From assembly GCA_022446885.1 (NCBI GenBank), contig JAKVBU010000017.1, positions 22,583 to 86,582 on the forward strand: a DNA stretch of 64,000 nucleotides. The letters run 5' to 3'. The stretch is from Phycisphaerales bacterium (GTDB taxonomy: Bacteria > Planctomycetota > Phycisphaerae > Phycisphaerales > SM1A02). Position numbers and translations under genes: made by a program. Shown here piece after piece: positions 33,597-42,725 of the stretch; position 1 is the first letter of the stretch, and each line of letters opens with the position of its first letter. The notes beneath the pieces are model-generated. The model was not told where the DNA came from. It saw only the letters and a list, made by a program, of their open reading frames with translations, and ran no database searches.

Positions 33597-35078
33597 ATGC
33601 CACGACGTCTGATTCTCTGGGTCGCCACACTGCTGAGCGTTGGGGTGATCGCCGCGCCGGCAGCGGGCCAGGGGGCCCAAGAGGCCCTCATCAACCGTCT
33701 CGAGCAGGAAATGCTCGATGCACAGATTGAGCAGCGCATCGCCGCCCACGAGGGTCAAACCACCTTCGAGCGAATGACGCTGGACTATGGCGCATCTCTC
33801 AGATTCGGCATCGCAGGCATCCAGGGAGCCGATGGGGCAGACTCCACGCTCTATCAGTACGAGGCCAATGTCTTTGCCAACGCGGTCGTGGACGGTGGGC
33901 ATCGGATTTTCGGAAACCTGCGTTTCCTCTACAACCAGTACGACGTCTCCCGCGGGTCCAACGAGACTGGCTTTCTCGTGCCCTACGGCAATAGGTACTG
34001 GTACCAGTTCGACCTCAAGGCCCTCCAGCGCGCCACTGAGGGTGCAGCAGGCGATCTTGACCTCAACATGCGAGCCGGTCGTCAGTTCATCAACTGGAAC
34101 AGCGGCCTCATCTACAGCAACGACATCTATGGCATGCGAGTGCGTGGTGGCACTGACCGGTTGTCCTGGGAAGGGCTCATTGGCGTCACCGCCAGCAGCG
34201 GGTTCTATGACTTTGACCCGTCTCGCTCAAATTACGACAGCCAGACCGACCGTGCCCTCTTTGGCATTCGTGGCGGATGGACCTTCGGGCCGGAACTTGA
34301 GTTGTTCGTTTCGGGGTTCTGGCAGCGTGACCACAACGAAAATCGCAACGTCACTGTGACGCTTCCCGTCACCGGCGAGACGGTGACGTTCAATCACAAT
34401 TTCGACACGAGCTATCTGTCGGTGGGTGGCAGCGGCGCCATCGGCCCAGAAGTCCTTTGGACGCTGGAATTGGTCCGAGAGACGGGCACACGTCACAGCC
34501 GGCATGTGTACGTGCCGGGGCCACCGTTGCAGGCGGTCAATGAAGACTCCCCCATTGAGGCCTATGCGGGTGTATTCAACCTGTCATGGGCCCCCTCCGG
34601 CATTGCCACGCGACCTCGCATCGACGGCACCTTGGCCTTCGGTACGGGCGATGCTGATCACTTCACCACTTCCGGAGGGCAAGGTGGCAATCATCCCGGC
34701 ACGACAGACCACAGTTTCCAGAGCATGGGCTACGTCTACACCGGGTTGGCAGGCGCGCCGAGTCTGACGAATCTGCTGATGCTCCGCGTAGGCGGTTCTG
34801 TGGGCATTCCCATCGAAGCCCGCCGCCCCGATGCGTTGCGAGTGGGCATGGACGTGTTTCTCTTCGGCAAGCAGAAGGTTGACGCACCCGTGTCGCTTCG
34901 CTTCTCGAACAACAATCGCTACCTCGGTACCGAAGTCGATTGGAAGATCGACTGGCGACTGACCAGCGATGTGAGCTTCACACTGCGAGCTGGCCTGTAC
35001 TGGCCCGGGTCCGACACACCGGCGCTGGGCAATCTGACGCGGCACTTCGTCTATGGAGGGTTCACCTATGGCTTCTAG
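33597..35078 (+). CDS. Outer-membrane beta-barrel protein (alginate-export-like)
   Basis: Predicted 493-residue outer-membrane protein. Signal peptide to about residue 24 (AAGQG), a short helical stretch (LINRLEQEMLDAQIEQRIAA), then amphipathic beta strands throughout (FGNLRFLYNQYD, GRQFINWNSGLIYSND, ELELFVSGFWQRDHN) ending in FVYGGFTYGF with the terminal phenylalanine recognised by BAM. The RQ-x-x-NWNS stretch resembles alginate-export-type barrels. First gene of a plus-strand series with the lipoprotein and FecR genes. A short in-frame-terminated reading frame, MRESR, at 33580 precedes it. Confidence 0.75.
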   Translation: MPRRLILWVATLLSVGVIAAPAAGQGAQEALINRLEQEMLDAQIEQRIAAHEGQTTFERMTLDYGASLRFGIAGIQGADGADSTLYQYEANVFANAVVDGGHRIFGNLRFLYNQYDVSRGSNETGFLVPYGNRYWYQFDLKALQRATEGAAGDLDLNMRAGRQFINWNSGLIYSNDIYGMRVRGGTDRLSWEGLIGVTASSGFYDFDPSRSNYDSQTDRALFGIRGGWTFGPELELFVSGFWQRDHNENRNVTVTLPVTGETVTFNHNFDTSYLSVGGSGAIGPEVLWTLELVRETGTRHSRHVYVPGPPLQAVNEDSPIEAYAGVFNLSWAPSGIATRPRIDGTLAFGTGDADHFTTSGGQGGNHPGTTDHSFQSMGYVYTGLAGAPSLTNLLMLRVGGSVGIPIEARRPDALRVGMDVFLFGKQKVDAPVSLRFSNNNRYLGTEVDWKIDWRLTSDVSFTLRAGLYWPGSDTPALGNLTRHFVYGGFTYGF

Positions 35079-35781
35079 GTTGAGCTGGGTGAGCTTGTGG
35101 GTCCTAGCGGCGCTATTGGCCGGTGGCTGCGCCATGGAACGCACGTCGCTCACAAACACGGCCGTCGACCAGTTTCCCGACGCTGATGCCACGCTCGACT
35201 ACTGGGATGCGTTGGAGTCCCAGAGCGTGACCACCAACAACGATGCCTTGCACGGGCTGATTCTGTTCAATGACGGCGACGAGGGCATTCAGGATGACTG
35301 GGAAGCCCGTCTGGCACGAGCGAAGTCGCTGGGTTGGGTGCCAGAGAATGCCCAGCTAGACCCCTCTGAATCGGCCCAAGTGGGCATGATGGCCGTGGCC
35401 GGATGTCACATTCTGGACATTCAGGGCGGGCTCTCCATGGCCCTGTGGGGCCGAACACCTCGATTTTCTACCAAAGAACTGGTTCACATCGCGGTACTAC
35501 CGGGCATAGGCGAACATGAGGCCCTGTCCGGGGCCGAATTCATCGCGTACATCGATGCCTTGGAACAGCGCCAACGCATCGATGCGGCCTGGAAACGCAA
35601 ATTGTCCGCCCAGGCCGGCCCAATTGAGCCGTTCAATGCAGGTGCGTCCACCCAATCGGACCAGCCTGAACAGCCCGACGAGGCTCAGCAGGCAGCCCCC
35701 GATGCCCCGGACACAACGGCCGACACCCCGCCGGAGGCACCAGCCTCTGCGGGTGAATCAGCTCAGGAGGACGACGAATGA
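35068..35781 (+). CDS. Lipoprotein with acidic, proline-rich tail
   Basis: Predicted 237-residue lipoprotein (lipobox LAGGC near residue 20). The central part, DYWDALESQSVTTNNDALHGL and GWVPENAQLDPSESAQVGMMAV, is helical; the last 55 residues are Pro/Ala/Glu/Asp-rich and probably disordered. It overlaps the barrel gene by 11 bases with GGAGGG at seven bases from the ATG and overlaps FecR by ATGA. This suggests a membrane-bridging complex of barrel, lipoprotein and FecR protein. No family recognised. Confidence 0.75.
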   Translation: MASRLSWVSLWVLAALLAGGCAMERTSLTNTAVDQFPDADATLDYWDALESQSVTTNNDALHGLILFNDGDEGIQDDWEARLARAKSLGWVPENAQLDPSESAQVGMMAVAGCHILDIQGGLSMALWGRTPRFSTKELVHIAVLPGIGEHEALSGAEFIAYIDALEQRQRIDAAWKRKLSAQAGPIEPFNAGASTQSDQPEQPDEAQQAAPDAPDTTADTPPEAPASAGESAQEDDE

Positions 35782-37274
35782 TCGCCCACTTGTCCACGCC
35801 AGTCCGACATCTCACCGCATTGGTGTTGTCTGCCTTGTTGTCTTCGCCGGCCCTTGCTCAAGATGGCCCCGTCACCACGGATACGCCCGACGCACCGGTT
35901 GATCCGGTTCAGCCCGGCGAAGAGATGACCGCCCAGGAACGGCTCAATGAGCTGGCGCTTCGTGCCGCGGAGGCCGTTGCCCCGCTACCCGAGGGCGAAG
36001 TCAAGCAACTGAAGACAATCGTCATGGGCGTCGAGGGCAAGTGTCAGTGGCGCAAGAAAGACGCCAAAGCCTGGACAGATGCCAAAGTGGATCAGGCCCT
36101 CTCAGCAGGCACCCAGATCCGAACAGGACGCAAGTCAAAGCTCGTACTTCGAGTCGGCCTCAACGCCACGGTGCTGGTTGACTCTCTTGCCCGCGTCACG
36201 CTTCCCACCGTCGTTCAGGAAGGCGGAAAGCTCAAGACCATGGTGCAGGTCAAGCGAGGCCGCGCCGATGTCAAGGTCGGCCATGTTGGTCTGACAAACG
36301 ACTTTTCCGTACTGACGCCCAGCGGCGCGCTTGCCGTCAAGGGCACCGAGTTCGCGGTAGCGCACAGCGCCCTCAAAGGCACACAAATTGTCTCCGCCCG
36401 TACCAACACCATCCGTGCCATTGAAGTGAACTACTTCGGCTCGAAAGTGACGCAGTACCTCTCGGCATCATCCGTCTCGACTCAAAAGACGCCCAACCCG
36501 GCGACGGTCGCAGCATTCGCTGCCAATGGCCCTCCGCCACTCATGGCCTCCGCCGCCCTCGACCGCCAGGACGCCCCCTCGGCAGCCGCACAGGCAGTCA
36601 GCGGTACGGATCCAGTGCAGGGCCAAACCCGCCAGCAGGTGGCCGCCCAGCATCAGGCGGGCGAAGAAGATGAACTGCCTGCCGATTACCCCCTCAGTCT
36701 CGAGGGCTGGGAGCCATATCTGGTGCACCAAGTGCCACAGGATGATCTGGGGCATCTTGCCGCCGCCATCTACTTCGACATGAAGTTGCAGCACCTGCCC
36801 CCCGAGGTCGATCCCTACATGGCCCCGACTCGACGGGTTGTATCTACCTTTGAGAACAACCTCTTTGAGCGCACCAATTGGTTCGACCACCAACGTGACC
36901 TACAGGGGTATTACAACGACGACACCGGACAACTCGACGTGCCTTGGGGCGCACCGCTCCCCGACCCGGCAGTTTCGGTGCTTGGCGGGCAGTATCAAGC
37001 CATCATCGACTATGGCGACATGGTGTCCCAGCAACAGGATGGTGACCAATCTCAGAATTCTCAGCACGCCAAGACGGTGCTCTCGCTCATCAATGAATTC
37101 TGTGAGTACAACTTCACGGCTGATGCCGCCAACGTGGTCAAGTGCCGTGAGGCATTCGCCCACGCACTCAACAAGGAGTTGTACAACCACTACGGTCCGA
37201 CACAGTACGGCTACCAGTTGAGCCAACTCGAAGATCTTGTCGGCCCCGACGGCGGGTGCCCCGACTGCCCCTGA
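35778..37274 (+). CDS. FecR-domain periplasmic protein
   Basis: Exported 498-residue protein: signal peptide to about residue 28 (ALAQD), linker, then a FecR domain around residues 75-220 (AWTDAKVDQALSAGTQIRTG, TVLVDSLARVTLP, DFSVLTPSGALAVKGTEFAV). FecR domains in the periplasm relay signals across the inner membrane or bind peptidoglycan. The C-terminal half is helical and acidic with an NNLFERTNWF stretch and ends PDGGCPDCP. It is followed 34 bases later by a CHASE2 cyclase, a pairing frequent in bacteria and suggestive of joint sensing. Confidence 0.85.
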   Translation: MIAHLSTPVRHLTALVLSALLSSPALAQDGPVTTDTPDAPVDPVQPGEEMTAQERLNELALRAAEAVAPLPEGEVKQLKTIVMGVEGKCQWRKKDAKAWTDAKVDQALSAGTQIRTGRKSKLVLRVGLNATVLVDSLARVTLPTVVQEGGKLKTMVQVKRGRADVKVGHVGLTNDFSVLTPSGALAVKGTEFAVAHSALKGTQIVSARTNTIRAIEVNYFGSKVTQYLSASSVSTQKTPNPATVAAFAANGPPPLMASAALDRQDAPSAAAQAVSGTDPVQGQTRQQVAAQHQAGEEDELPADYPLSLEGWEPYLVHQVPQDDLGHLAAAIYFDMKLQHLPPEVDPYMAPTRRVVSTFENNLFERTNWFDHQRDLQGYYNDDTGQLDVPWGAPLPDPAVSVLGGQYQAIIDYGDMVSQQQDGDQSQNSQHAKTVLSLINEFCEYNFTADAANVVKCREAFAHALNKELYNHYGPTQYGYQLSQLEDLVGPDGGCPDCP

Positions 37275-37294
37275 CGCGAACCCCCTGAAGGCCG

Positions 37295-37300
37295 TATCCT
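37295..37300 (+). promoter_or_regulatory. -10-like TATCCT before CHASE2 cyclase
   Basis: TATCCT is followed by seven bases and the ATG at 37308; CTGACG lies 18 bases upstream as a possible -35. Confidence 0.45.
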
Positions 37301-37307
37301 CGCCACT

Positions 37308-39992
37308 ATGAGCCGATCGGGGCCCATGGTGCTGCTGGCTGCCTGCATTGCGACGCTCTGTGTCGTGCTGATCGGGCAGACTGGTGCATTGCGCGGGCTC
37401 GACGATCGACTGCTTGATCTTCGCCTGCGTCACTGGCCTCGTGATGCGGGCGAGATGCACAGTGACGTCGTCATGGTTGACATAGACGACAGATCCCTCG
37501 AACGCATTGGGCGGTGGCCTTGGCCGCGATCTCGCCTGGCGGACTGCATCAGTGAGCTGCGCCGAGCCGGTGCTCGCACGATCGCCCTTGATCTGGACCT
37601 GTCCGACCCACAGGGGCGCACGTGGGATGACTCCATCCAATCTGTCGTAGAGGGCGATGCTGCCCTTGCCAAAGCGGCAGATGACCGAGTCGTGCTGGCG
37701 GTGCTTCCCACCGATGATGAACTTGAAGATCGTTGGGCCGACGCCGGGGGCGATCCAACGCTGCTTCGAGCGCTTGTCGAAGCATTGCGGCGCAAACCTT
37801 GGGCCCACCCCGCGGATGCCATGCCCCTGAGTGAGTCTGATGCCCGAGCAGCGACGGCCACAGCGCACCTGTTGAGGCGAGCAGCAGTCGAGCGGGCCAT
37901 TTCCGAAGGCGAATCACCCGAAGCGATGCTGGAGGCTGCCGGCACGCGTGCAGCTGTGCTCTCTCCACTTGTGAAGGCAGCCATGAGGCGGCATCACGTT
38001 CGCCATCAACTGCCCGGCGTATTGGGGCATGCTTCCGATCGTGGCGCATCCCCCGCAGATCGGCTGCCGATACCAGAGTTGCTCGCTGATGCCGGCGCCT
38101 GTGGATACGTCACGATCTTGCATCGTGATCCAGATGGGGCCATCCGTCGCATACGCGGCGCCGTGCCGATGACGACTCACCACGCAGTCGTCCCGCTGGG
38201 GTTGGCAGCCGTCATCCACCATTTGAACATCGATCCCGAGACCATCTCGATGGACGAGGATCGCCTTGTGCTGGGCGACTTCGAGTTGCCACTGCAAGAT
38301 GGCCTGCTCACTATCAACTGGCCCCGCTCACCAGTAGGCCCCGACTGGCCCGACATGCATCGACCGAATGAGTCGGCCCCGCAGTTTCATGGTCACCTGT
38401 CCATGGGTGAGATCGTCGAACTCGCCGCGGCCCGGCGAATCGCCGCACGCAACCACGAGGTGTTCGAGTCCGTCACCGCCCAATTGCTGCGGGCCATTCG
38501 TGACACACCTGATCTGGAAGTAGGCGACTGGCTGGATCCCGATCTTCGAATTGAGATCGAAGACGAAATCGACTTCACCCTGGGTGACGTGCGAACCGAA
38601 GCGCAGATCAAAGAACTGGAGCAGGCGTCAGACGCCGACACGGCCGCGTTGCTCCGCCTCATGTACGACTGGCGCCGCCTCGCAGAAGCCGACGCGTTTG
38701 CACGTGAGCGGATCGCTGCCAACGAGGCGTCTCTACGCGACGCGGTAGATGATCGACTGGTGTTCGTCGGGTGGACGGCGACTGGCGCATTGGCTGACTT
38801 CGTGCCCACCGCGGTGGGCCCGCGGACGCCCGGCGTGCTTGTGCACGCTGCGTTAGCCGACATGGTGCTGCAACAACGAACCCTTCTGGAACCTGCGGCC
38901 AATCTGACCGCGGGCCTGACCGCTGCGCTGGGCCTGCTCGCGGGCCTGATTACCGCATGGGCCTCACCTTGGGTGGCCACCTTGGGTGTGCTGGCCCTGT
39001 TGGCATTGTGGTTGGGTGTTGATTTTGCAGCACTTTCCAGCGGCGTGCTTCTCCCTGCAGCCGTACCCATGGTCGCCATGGGAACATCTTGGGCCGCTGC
39101 CACCGGTACTCGAGCTATACGGGAAGCCCGTGAACGAGCGCAGATCACAAGGCAGTTTCGGGCACGTGTGCCTGGTGCCCTCGTGGATGAACTCGCACGC
39201 CACCCCGAAGCCGTCAGCATGTCCGGTCAACGCCGGGAGGTGAGCGTGCTGTTTGCTGATCTCGCCGGATTCACGTCGGCGAGCGAGCGAATGGGGTCCG
39301 AAGCCACCGTCGCACTCTTGAATCGATGCATGCGAGACCTCACGACGGCACTCACCGAACAGAGCGCATACGTCAACAAGTTTCTGGGCGACGGCCTGCT
39401 CGCATTCTGGTCGGCATTCGGTGTGCAGGAGAACCAAGCGGATCTGGCCTGCCGCGCGGCCCTGGCGTGCGGGCGTGCGATCGACGCGATCAACGCTGAC
39501 AGACCGGGCGAGCCACCACTGCGCGCTCGCATCGGAATCGCCACGGGTGATGCCATCGTCGGTGACTGCGGTGCCCCGCCAAGGCTCAATGACTACACCG
39601 TCATCGGCGACACGGCCAATCTGGCCTCTCGACTTGAGTCGGCCAACAAGCAGTTCGGCACGAGGGCGCTCGTAGACGCTCGCACCATCGAGTGCCTGCA
39701 GTCGCCCGACGCAGTTCATCGAATCGAGTTGGGGCCGGTGGGCGTCGTCGGCCGCGTGGCGGCCGTCGAGATGGTCGAATTGCTGGAGCAGCCCCCGGAC
39801 CCAGCCGCCGCAGAGGGCTGGGCGGCGCTGGCTCAAGCGATGCGAGATGGCGACCTCGCCTCGCTTGAAACGGCGGTCAGTGCCCTGGAGCGTGCGGGCG
39901 TCTCCTCTGAGCGAACGGCCCTCTGGCGATCCCACCTGGCGGACGCAGATGCCAGAGACGCTCACGATGTTCTGCGACTGACTGAGAAGTAG
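37308..39992 (+). CDS. CHASE2-domain class III adenylate cyclase
   Basis: Inner-membrane receptor cyclase of 894 residues. One N-terminal span, an extracytoplasmic CHASE2 domain with a large insertion (DVVMVDIDDRSLERIGRWPWPRS near residues 45-65; DRLVFVGWTATGALADFV near 480), three further spans (about 525-610) and a cytosolic class III cyclase domain (about 640-810). Catalytic residues are complete: metal Asp in LFADLAGFT and FLGDGLLAF, the adenine-specifying Lys (VNKFLGD) and Asp (NDYTVIGD), and the Asn/Arg pair in NLASRLE. I therefore predict cAMP synthesis in response to an envelope signal. Start follows the TATCCT hexamer. Confidence 0.9.
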   Translation: MSRSGPMVLLAACIATLCVVLIGQTGALRGLDDRLLDLRLRHWPRDAGEMHSDVVMVDIDDRSLERIGRWPWPRSRLADCISELRRAGARTIALDLDLSDPQGRTWDDSIQSVVEGDAALAKAADDRVVLAVLPTDDELEDRWADAGGDPTLLRALVEALRRKPWAHPADAMPLSESDARAATATAHLLRRAAVERAISEGESPEAMLEAAGTRAAVLSPLVKAAMRRHHVRHQLPGVLGHASDRGASPADRLPIPELLADAGACGYVTILHRDPDGAIRRIRGAVPMTTHHAVVPLGLAAVIHHLNIDPETISMDEDRLVLGDFELPLQDGLLTINWPRSPVGPDWPDMHRPNESAPQFHGHLSMGEIVELAAARRIAARNHEVFESVTAQLLRAIRDTPDLEVGDWLDPDLRIEIEDEIDFTLGDVRTEAQIKELEQASDADTAALLRLMYDWRRLAEADAFARERIAANEASLRDAVDDRLVFVGWTATGALADFVPTAVGPRTPGVLVHAALADMVLQQRTLLEPAANLTAGLTAALGLLAGLITAWASPWVATLGVLALLALWLGVDFAALSSGVLLPAAVPMVAMGTSWAAATGTRAIREARERAQITRQFRARVPGALVDELARHPEAVSMSGQRREVSVLFADLAGFTSASERMGSEATVALLNRCMRDLTTALTEQSAYVNKFLGDGLLAFWSAFGVQENQADLACRAALACGRAIDAINADRPGEPPLRARIGIATGDAIVGDCGAPPRLNDYTVIGDTANLASRLESANKQFGTRALVDARTIECLQSPDAVHRIELGPVGVVGRVAAVEMVELLEQPPDPAAAEGWAALAQAMRDGDLASLETAVSALERAGVSSERTALWRSHLADADARDAHDVLRLTEK

Positions 39993-40005
39993 TCCGGTTG
40001 AAGGG

Positions 40006-40011
40006 TATCGT
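40006..40011 (+). promoter_or_regulatory. -10-like TATCGT, leaderless position
   Basis: TATCGT followed by six bases and the ATG at 40018. Confidence 0.45.
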
Positions 40012-40017
40012 GCTCAC

Positions 40018-41292
40018 ATGCAGGTGACGCCCGATCAACTTGAGTGCATTCTCGACGTGAGTCGCATGCTTGGCGCAACCGACGACGAGCGGGCTGTGCT
40101 CCGACAGGTGGCCGATTGCATGCGTGACGTGCTCGACGCCGAACGGGCCACAGTCTTCCGCTATCGCCCTGACAGCGATGATCTCGTCGCCCTCGTCGCC
40201 CACGGCACCGATGGCAGGATCGATGAGGACCCGACGCCCATTCAGGTGCCACTGGGCAAGGGCATCGCAGGCTCGGCTGGAGCTGAGCGGGTCGTGATCA
40301 ACATTCCCGACGCATACGCCGACGAGCGTTTCTTCAGGGGTGTCGACGAGGCAACCGGCTACCGGACAAGGTCCATCCTGACTGTTCCGCTGGTGACTCC
40401 GGACGCAGATGAACTCATCGGCGTCGTTCAGGTGCTCAATCGGCGGGGCGGCCCCTTCCAACCGAGGGATGAAGGTCTTGCTTCTGCGTTGGCAGCGCAG
40501 TGCGCAGTCGCAATGCGCCGAGCCCATCTGGTCGAAGATCGACTGCGGCTTGCACAGGTGGAGCAATCGCTGGACATCGCACGTGAGATTCAACAGGACA
40601 CATTCCCGACGAACTTTCCCTCACCTCAGGGGTGGGAGTGCTTCGGTTGGAGCATGCCCGCGGAACAAACGGGCGGTGACACGTTCGACGTGGCCGAGTC
40701 CACTGACGGACTGCACTTGCTCGTCGGCGATGCAACCGGACACGGCATCGGCCCGGCCCTCGCCGTGTCGCAGGTTCGATCGATGCACCGAATGGCTGCC
40801 CGGCTTGAAGCTCCACCCATGGATCTCATCCGGCACCTCAATGCCCAACTGCATGAAGATTCCCGCAGCAACAGGTTCGTGACGGCCTGGTTCGGGCAGG
40901 TCGAGCCCTCTTCCAACATCCTGCAGTCGATCGCGATGGGCCAAGGGCCCTTGCTGCTCGTGCGGGCCTCAGGGCAGGTCGATGAGATGGATGCGGACGC
41001 TCCCCCGCTGGGCATCGTTCCCGACCTGATGATCGACGAGCCCACCTGCCTTGAGATGGGGCCGGGTGATCTGCTGGCGGTGCCCACCGACGGCATCATG
41101 GAGGCCCTCGACGCTCAGGATCGGGAGTATGGTTGTGATCGAATGGTGGATCTTTTCCGTGCCTGCCGTGATCTGCCCCTGAAGGACCTGCTCGAGCGGC
41201 TGCGGGCGGACACGGAAGCATTCCACGAGGGCATCGAGCCGGCCGATGACAGGACGGTGCTGGTGGTGCGACGGACCGCCAACAGTCGATAA
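40018..41292 (+). CDS. GAF-PP2C (SpoIIE-type) soluble phosphatase
   Basis: Cytoplasmic 424-residue protein with a GAF sensor (about residues 10-170; ATVFRYRPDSDDLVALVAHG and LTVPLV) and a SpoIIE/PP2C domain (about 185-420). The metal-binding motifs TGGDTFD, VGDATGHGIG, PTDGIMEA and DDRTVL are present; the usual GHxP is GQGP. It would dephosphorylate a STAS antagonist upon binding of a ligand such as a cyclic nucleotide at the GAF domain. The upstream cyclase makes that ligand attractive, but this is inference. Confidence 0.88.
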   Translation: MQVTPDQLECILDVSRMLGATDDERAVLRQVADCMRDVLDAERATVFRYRPDSDDLVALVAHGTDGRIDEDPTPIQVPLGKGIAGSAGAERVVINIPDAYADERFFRGVDEATGYRTRSILTVPLVTPDADELIGVVQVLNRRGGPFQPRDEGLASALAAQCAVAMRRAHLVEDRLRLAQVEQSLDIAREIQQDTFPTNFPSPQGWECFGWSMPAEQTGGDTFDVAESTDGLHLLVGDATGHGIGPALAVSQVRSMHRMAARLEAPPMDLIRHLNAQLHEDSRSNRFVTAWFGQVEPSSNILQSIAMGQGPLLLVRASGQVDEMDADAPPLGIVPDLMIDEPTCLEMGPGDLLAVPTDGIMEALDAQDREYGCDRMVDLFRACRDLPLKDLLERLRADTEAFHEGIEPADDRTVLVVRRTANSR

Positions 41293-41314
41293 CACTCCAA
41301 CGCCCCTCCCCGCC

Positions 41315-42715
41315 ATGCGCTATCTCATCGCCTTCTATCTGTTCGTGCTCGCCTTGATGATCATTCGCAGGATCATCCGGCAGGCGATCAATGGTGAGGT
41401 CGAGCTCTTCTCAACCCGCAATCTGTTCATGGCGGGCTTCATCGTGTTCCAGATGTCGAGCGCCATCCTTGGGCTGGGCTTCTTCATCTTCGGTGACATA
41501 CAGCCGGAAAATTTCCAGACCACCCCGCTGATCTATGCATTCATGGTGTCGGTCTTCCTGTGGTTGTTCTATTGGGCCTATCGGCGTGAGTGGAGCGTCC
41601 TCGAGCGCATTCGCCGCCCGGGTTCGGGATGGGATGGTGATGCCGGTGGGTGGCTGATGCTGGGCATCGTCATGCTCGGCTTGGGCGCGTTTCTGAAGAT
41701 GGCCCTGCTGTCGATTCCGCTCATCAACATCGTGGCCTCACAGATGGGTGGAGGTGTGCTCGCGGCCGCTGCCGGGTGTGCTGGATGGGCGTGGGCCAAG
41801 AACTTCCGCAATCCCTCCGTTGCGGCGATATCACTGGTGATCCTCGCAGCGGCTTCGTCGCTCATCCTCTATCAGGCGTTCGGCCGCCGTCCGGTGCTTG
41901 GTGTGCTGATGGCCTTCGGATGGGGCCTGTACTGGGGGGCATGGCGAGCACTACCGGCAACCCAACTCGTGCGACGGCTGGCGATCTGGGGATTCGCCGG
42001 CATGTTCCTGTTGATCGCCTACACGGCAAGTCGGAGCGCGGCTGCCCAGTATGAAAAGCGCGGCATTGTCGAGATGCTGCGAGCTGTTGTGGACATTCGT
42101 CCGGCAGACTTCTCCGAGGGCATCGCAGCTGTCTTCTCCGGGCAGAACGCCGGCGGCCTGTCGATGTGGTCCATCGAGACCTACGGAAGCGCCTACCCCT
42201 ACGACCCCTTCCATCAGGTCAAGTATCTGGCCTCAATCCCGATTCCTCGTGCCGTCTGGCCCGGCAAGCCTGATCCACTTGGCAAGTTGATCGTGGACCA
42301 CGGCTACATCCGCCTGAAGGGATCAGGCAACAAGTACAACGTGGGGCCGGGCATCATCGGACATGCGGCGCACGACTTTCCATGGCTGGCGCTCCCGCTG
42401 TACGCAGTGGGCCTTGGCTTTCTCATTCGCTGCATAGACGAAAAGACGAAGTGGTCCGTACACCTACCCGTGGTCCTGATTCCGTTGGGGGCGGCGCTCG
42501 GTCAGATCATGGCCCTGCCGCGTGGTGAGTCGGCGTTGTTCCTGTTCGAGTCAGTAATGGCCATCGGCGGTGCCTGGATCTTCATTCGGCTGGGCGGTCG
42601 AATCGTGGCCCTCTTCGGTGGGCTGGTGCAAACGCCGCCGGAAGAGCCCTTTGACCCCCTGCTGGGGCCTGAAGACCCGCTGGATGAAATCGATCAGGCC
42701 CACCTGACTGCCTGA
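41315..42715 (+). CDS. Wzy-like O-antigen/oligosaccharide repeat polymerase
   Basis: Polytopic inner-membrane protein of about 466 residues with ten or more hydrophobic segments. A large periplasmic loop contains IPIPRAVWPGKPDPLGKLI and GPGIIGHAAHDF; the IPR-x-x-WP-x-KP pattern recurs in O-antigen polymerase (Wzy/EpsG-like) proteins. The C-terminus is acidic and cytosolic. I use the ATG at 41315, 22 bases after the phosphatase stop. Product could be surface polysaccharide. No glycosyltransferases adjoin it, so the family call is moderate. Confidence 0.65.
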   Translation: MRYLIAFYLFVLALMIIRRIIRQAINGEVELFSTRNLFMAGFIVFQMSSAILGLGFFIFGDIQPENFQTTPLIYAFMVSVFLWLFYWAYRREWSVLERIRRPGSGWDGDAGGWLMLGIVMLGLGAFLKMALLSIPLINIVASQMGGGVLAAAAGCAGWAWAKNFRNPSVAAISLVILAAASSLILYQAFGRRPVLGVLMAFGWGLYWGAWRALPATQLVRRLAIWGFAGMFLLIAYTASRSAAAQYEKRGIVEMLRAVVDIRPADFSEGIAAVFSGQNAGGLSMWSIETYGSAYPYDPFHQVKYLASIPIPRAVWPGKPDPLGKLIVDHGYIRLKGSGNKYNVGPGIIGHAAHDFPWLALPLYAVGLGFLIRCIDEKTKWSVHLPVVLIPLGAALGQIMALPRGESALFLFESVMAIGGAWIFIRLGGRIVALFGGLVQTPPEEPFDPLLGPEDPLDEIDQAHLTA

Positions 42716-42725
42716 GGGGCATGCG

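Noticed and set aside
33580..33597. MRESR leader peptide before the barrel gene
   Set aside because: A five-codon frame ending just before the ATG could be a regulatory leader peptide, but it is short enough to occur by chance and has no repeated codons or hairpins.
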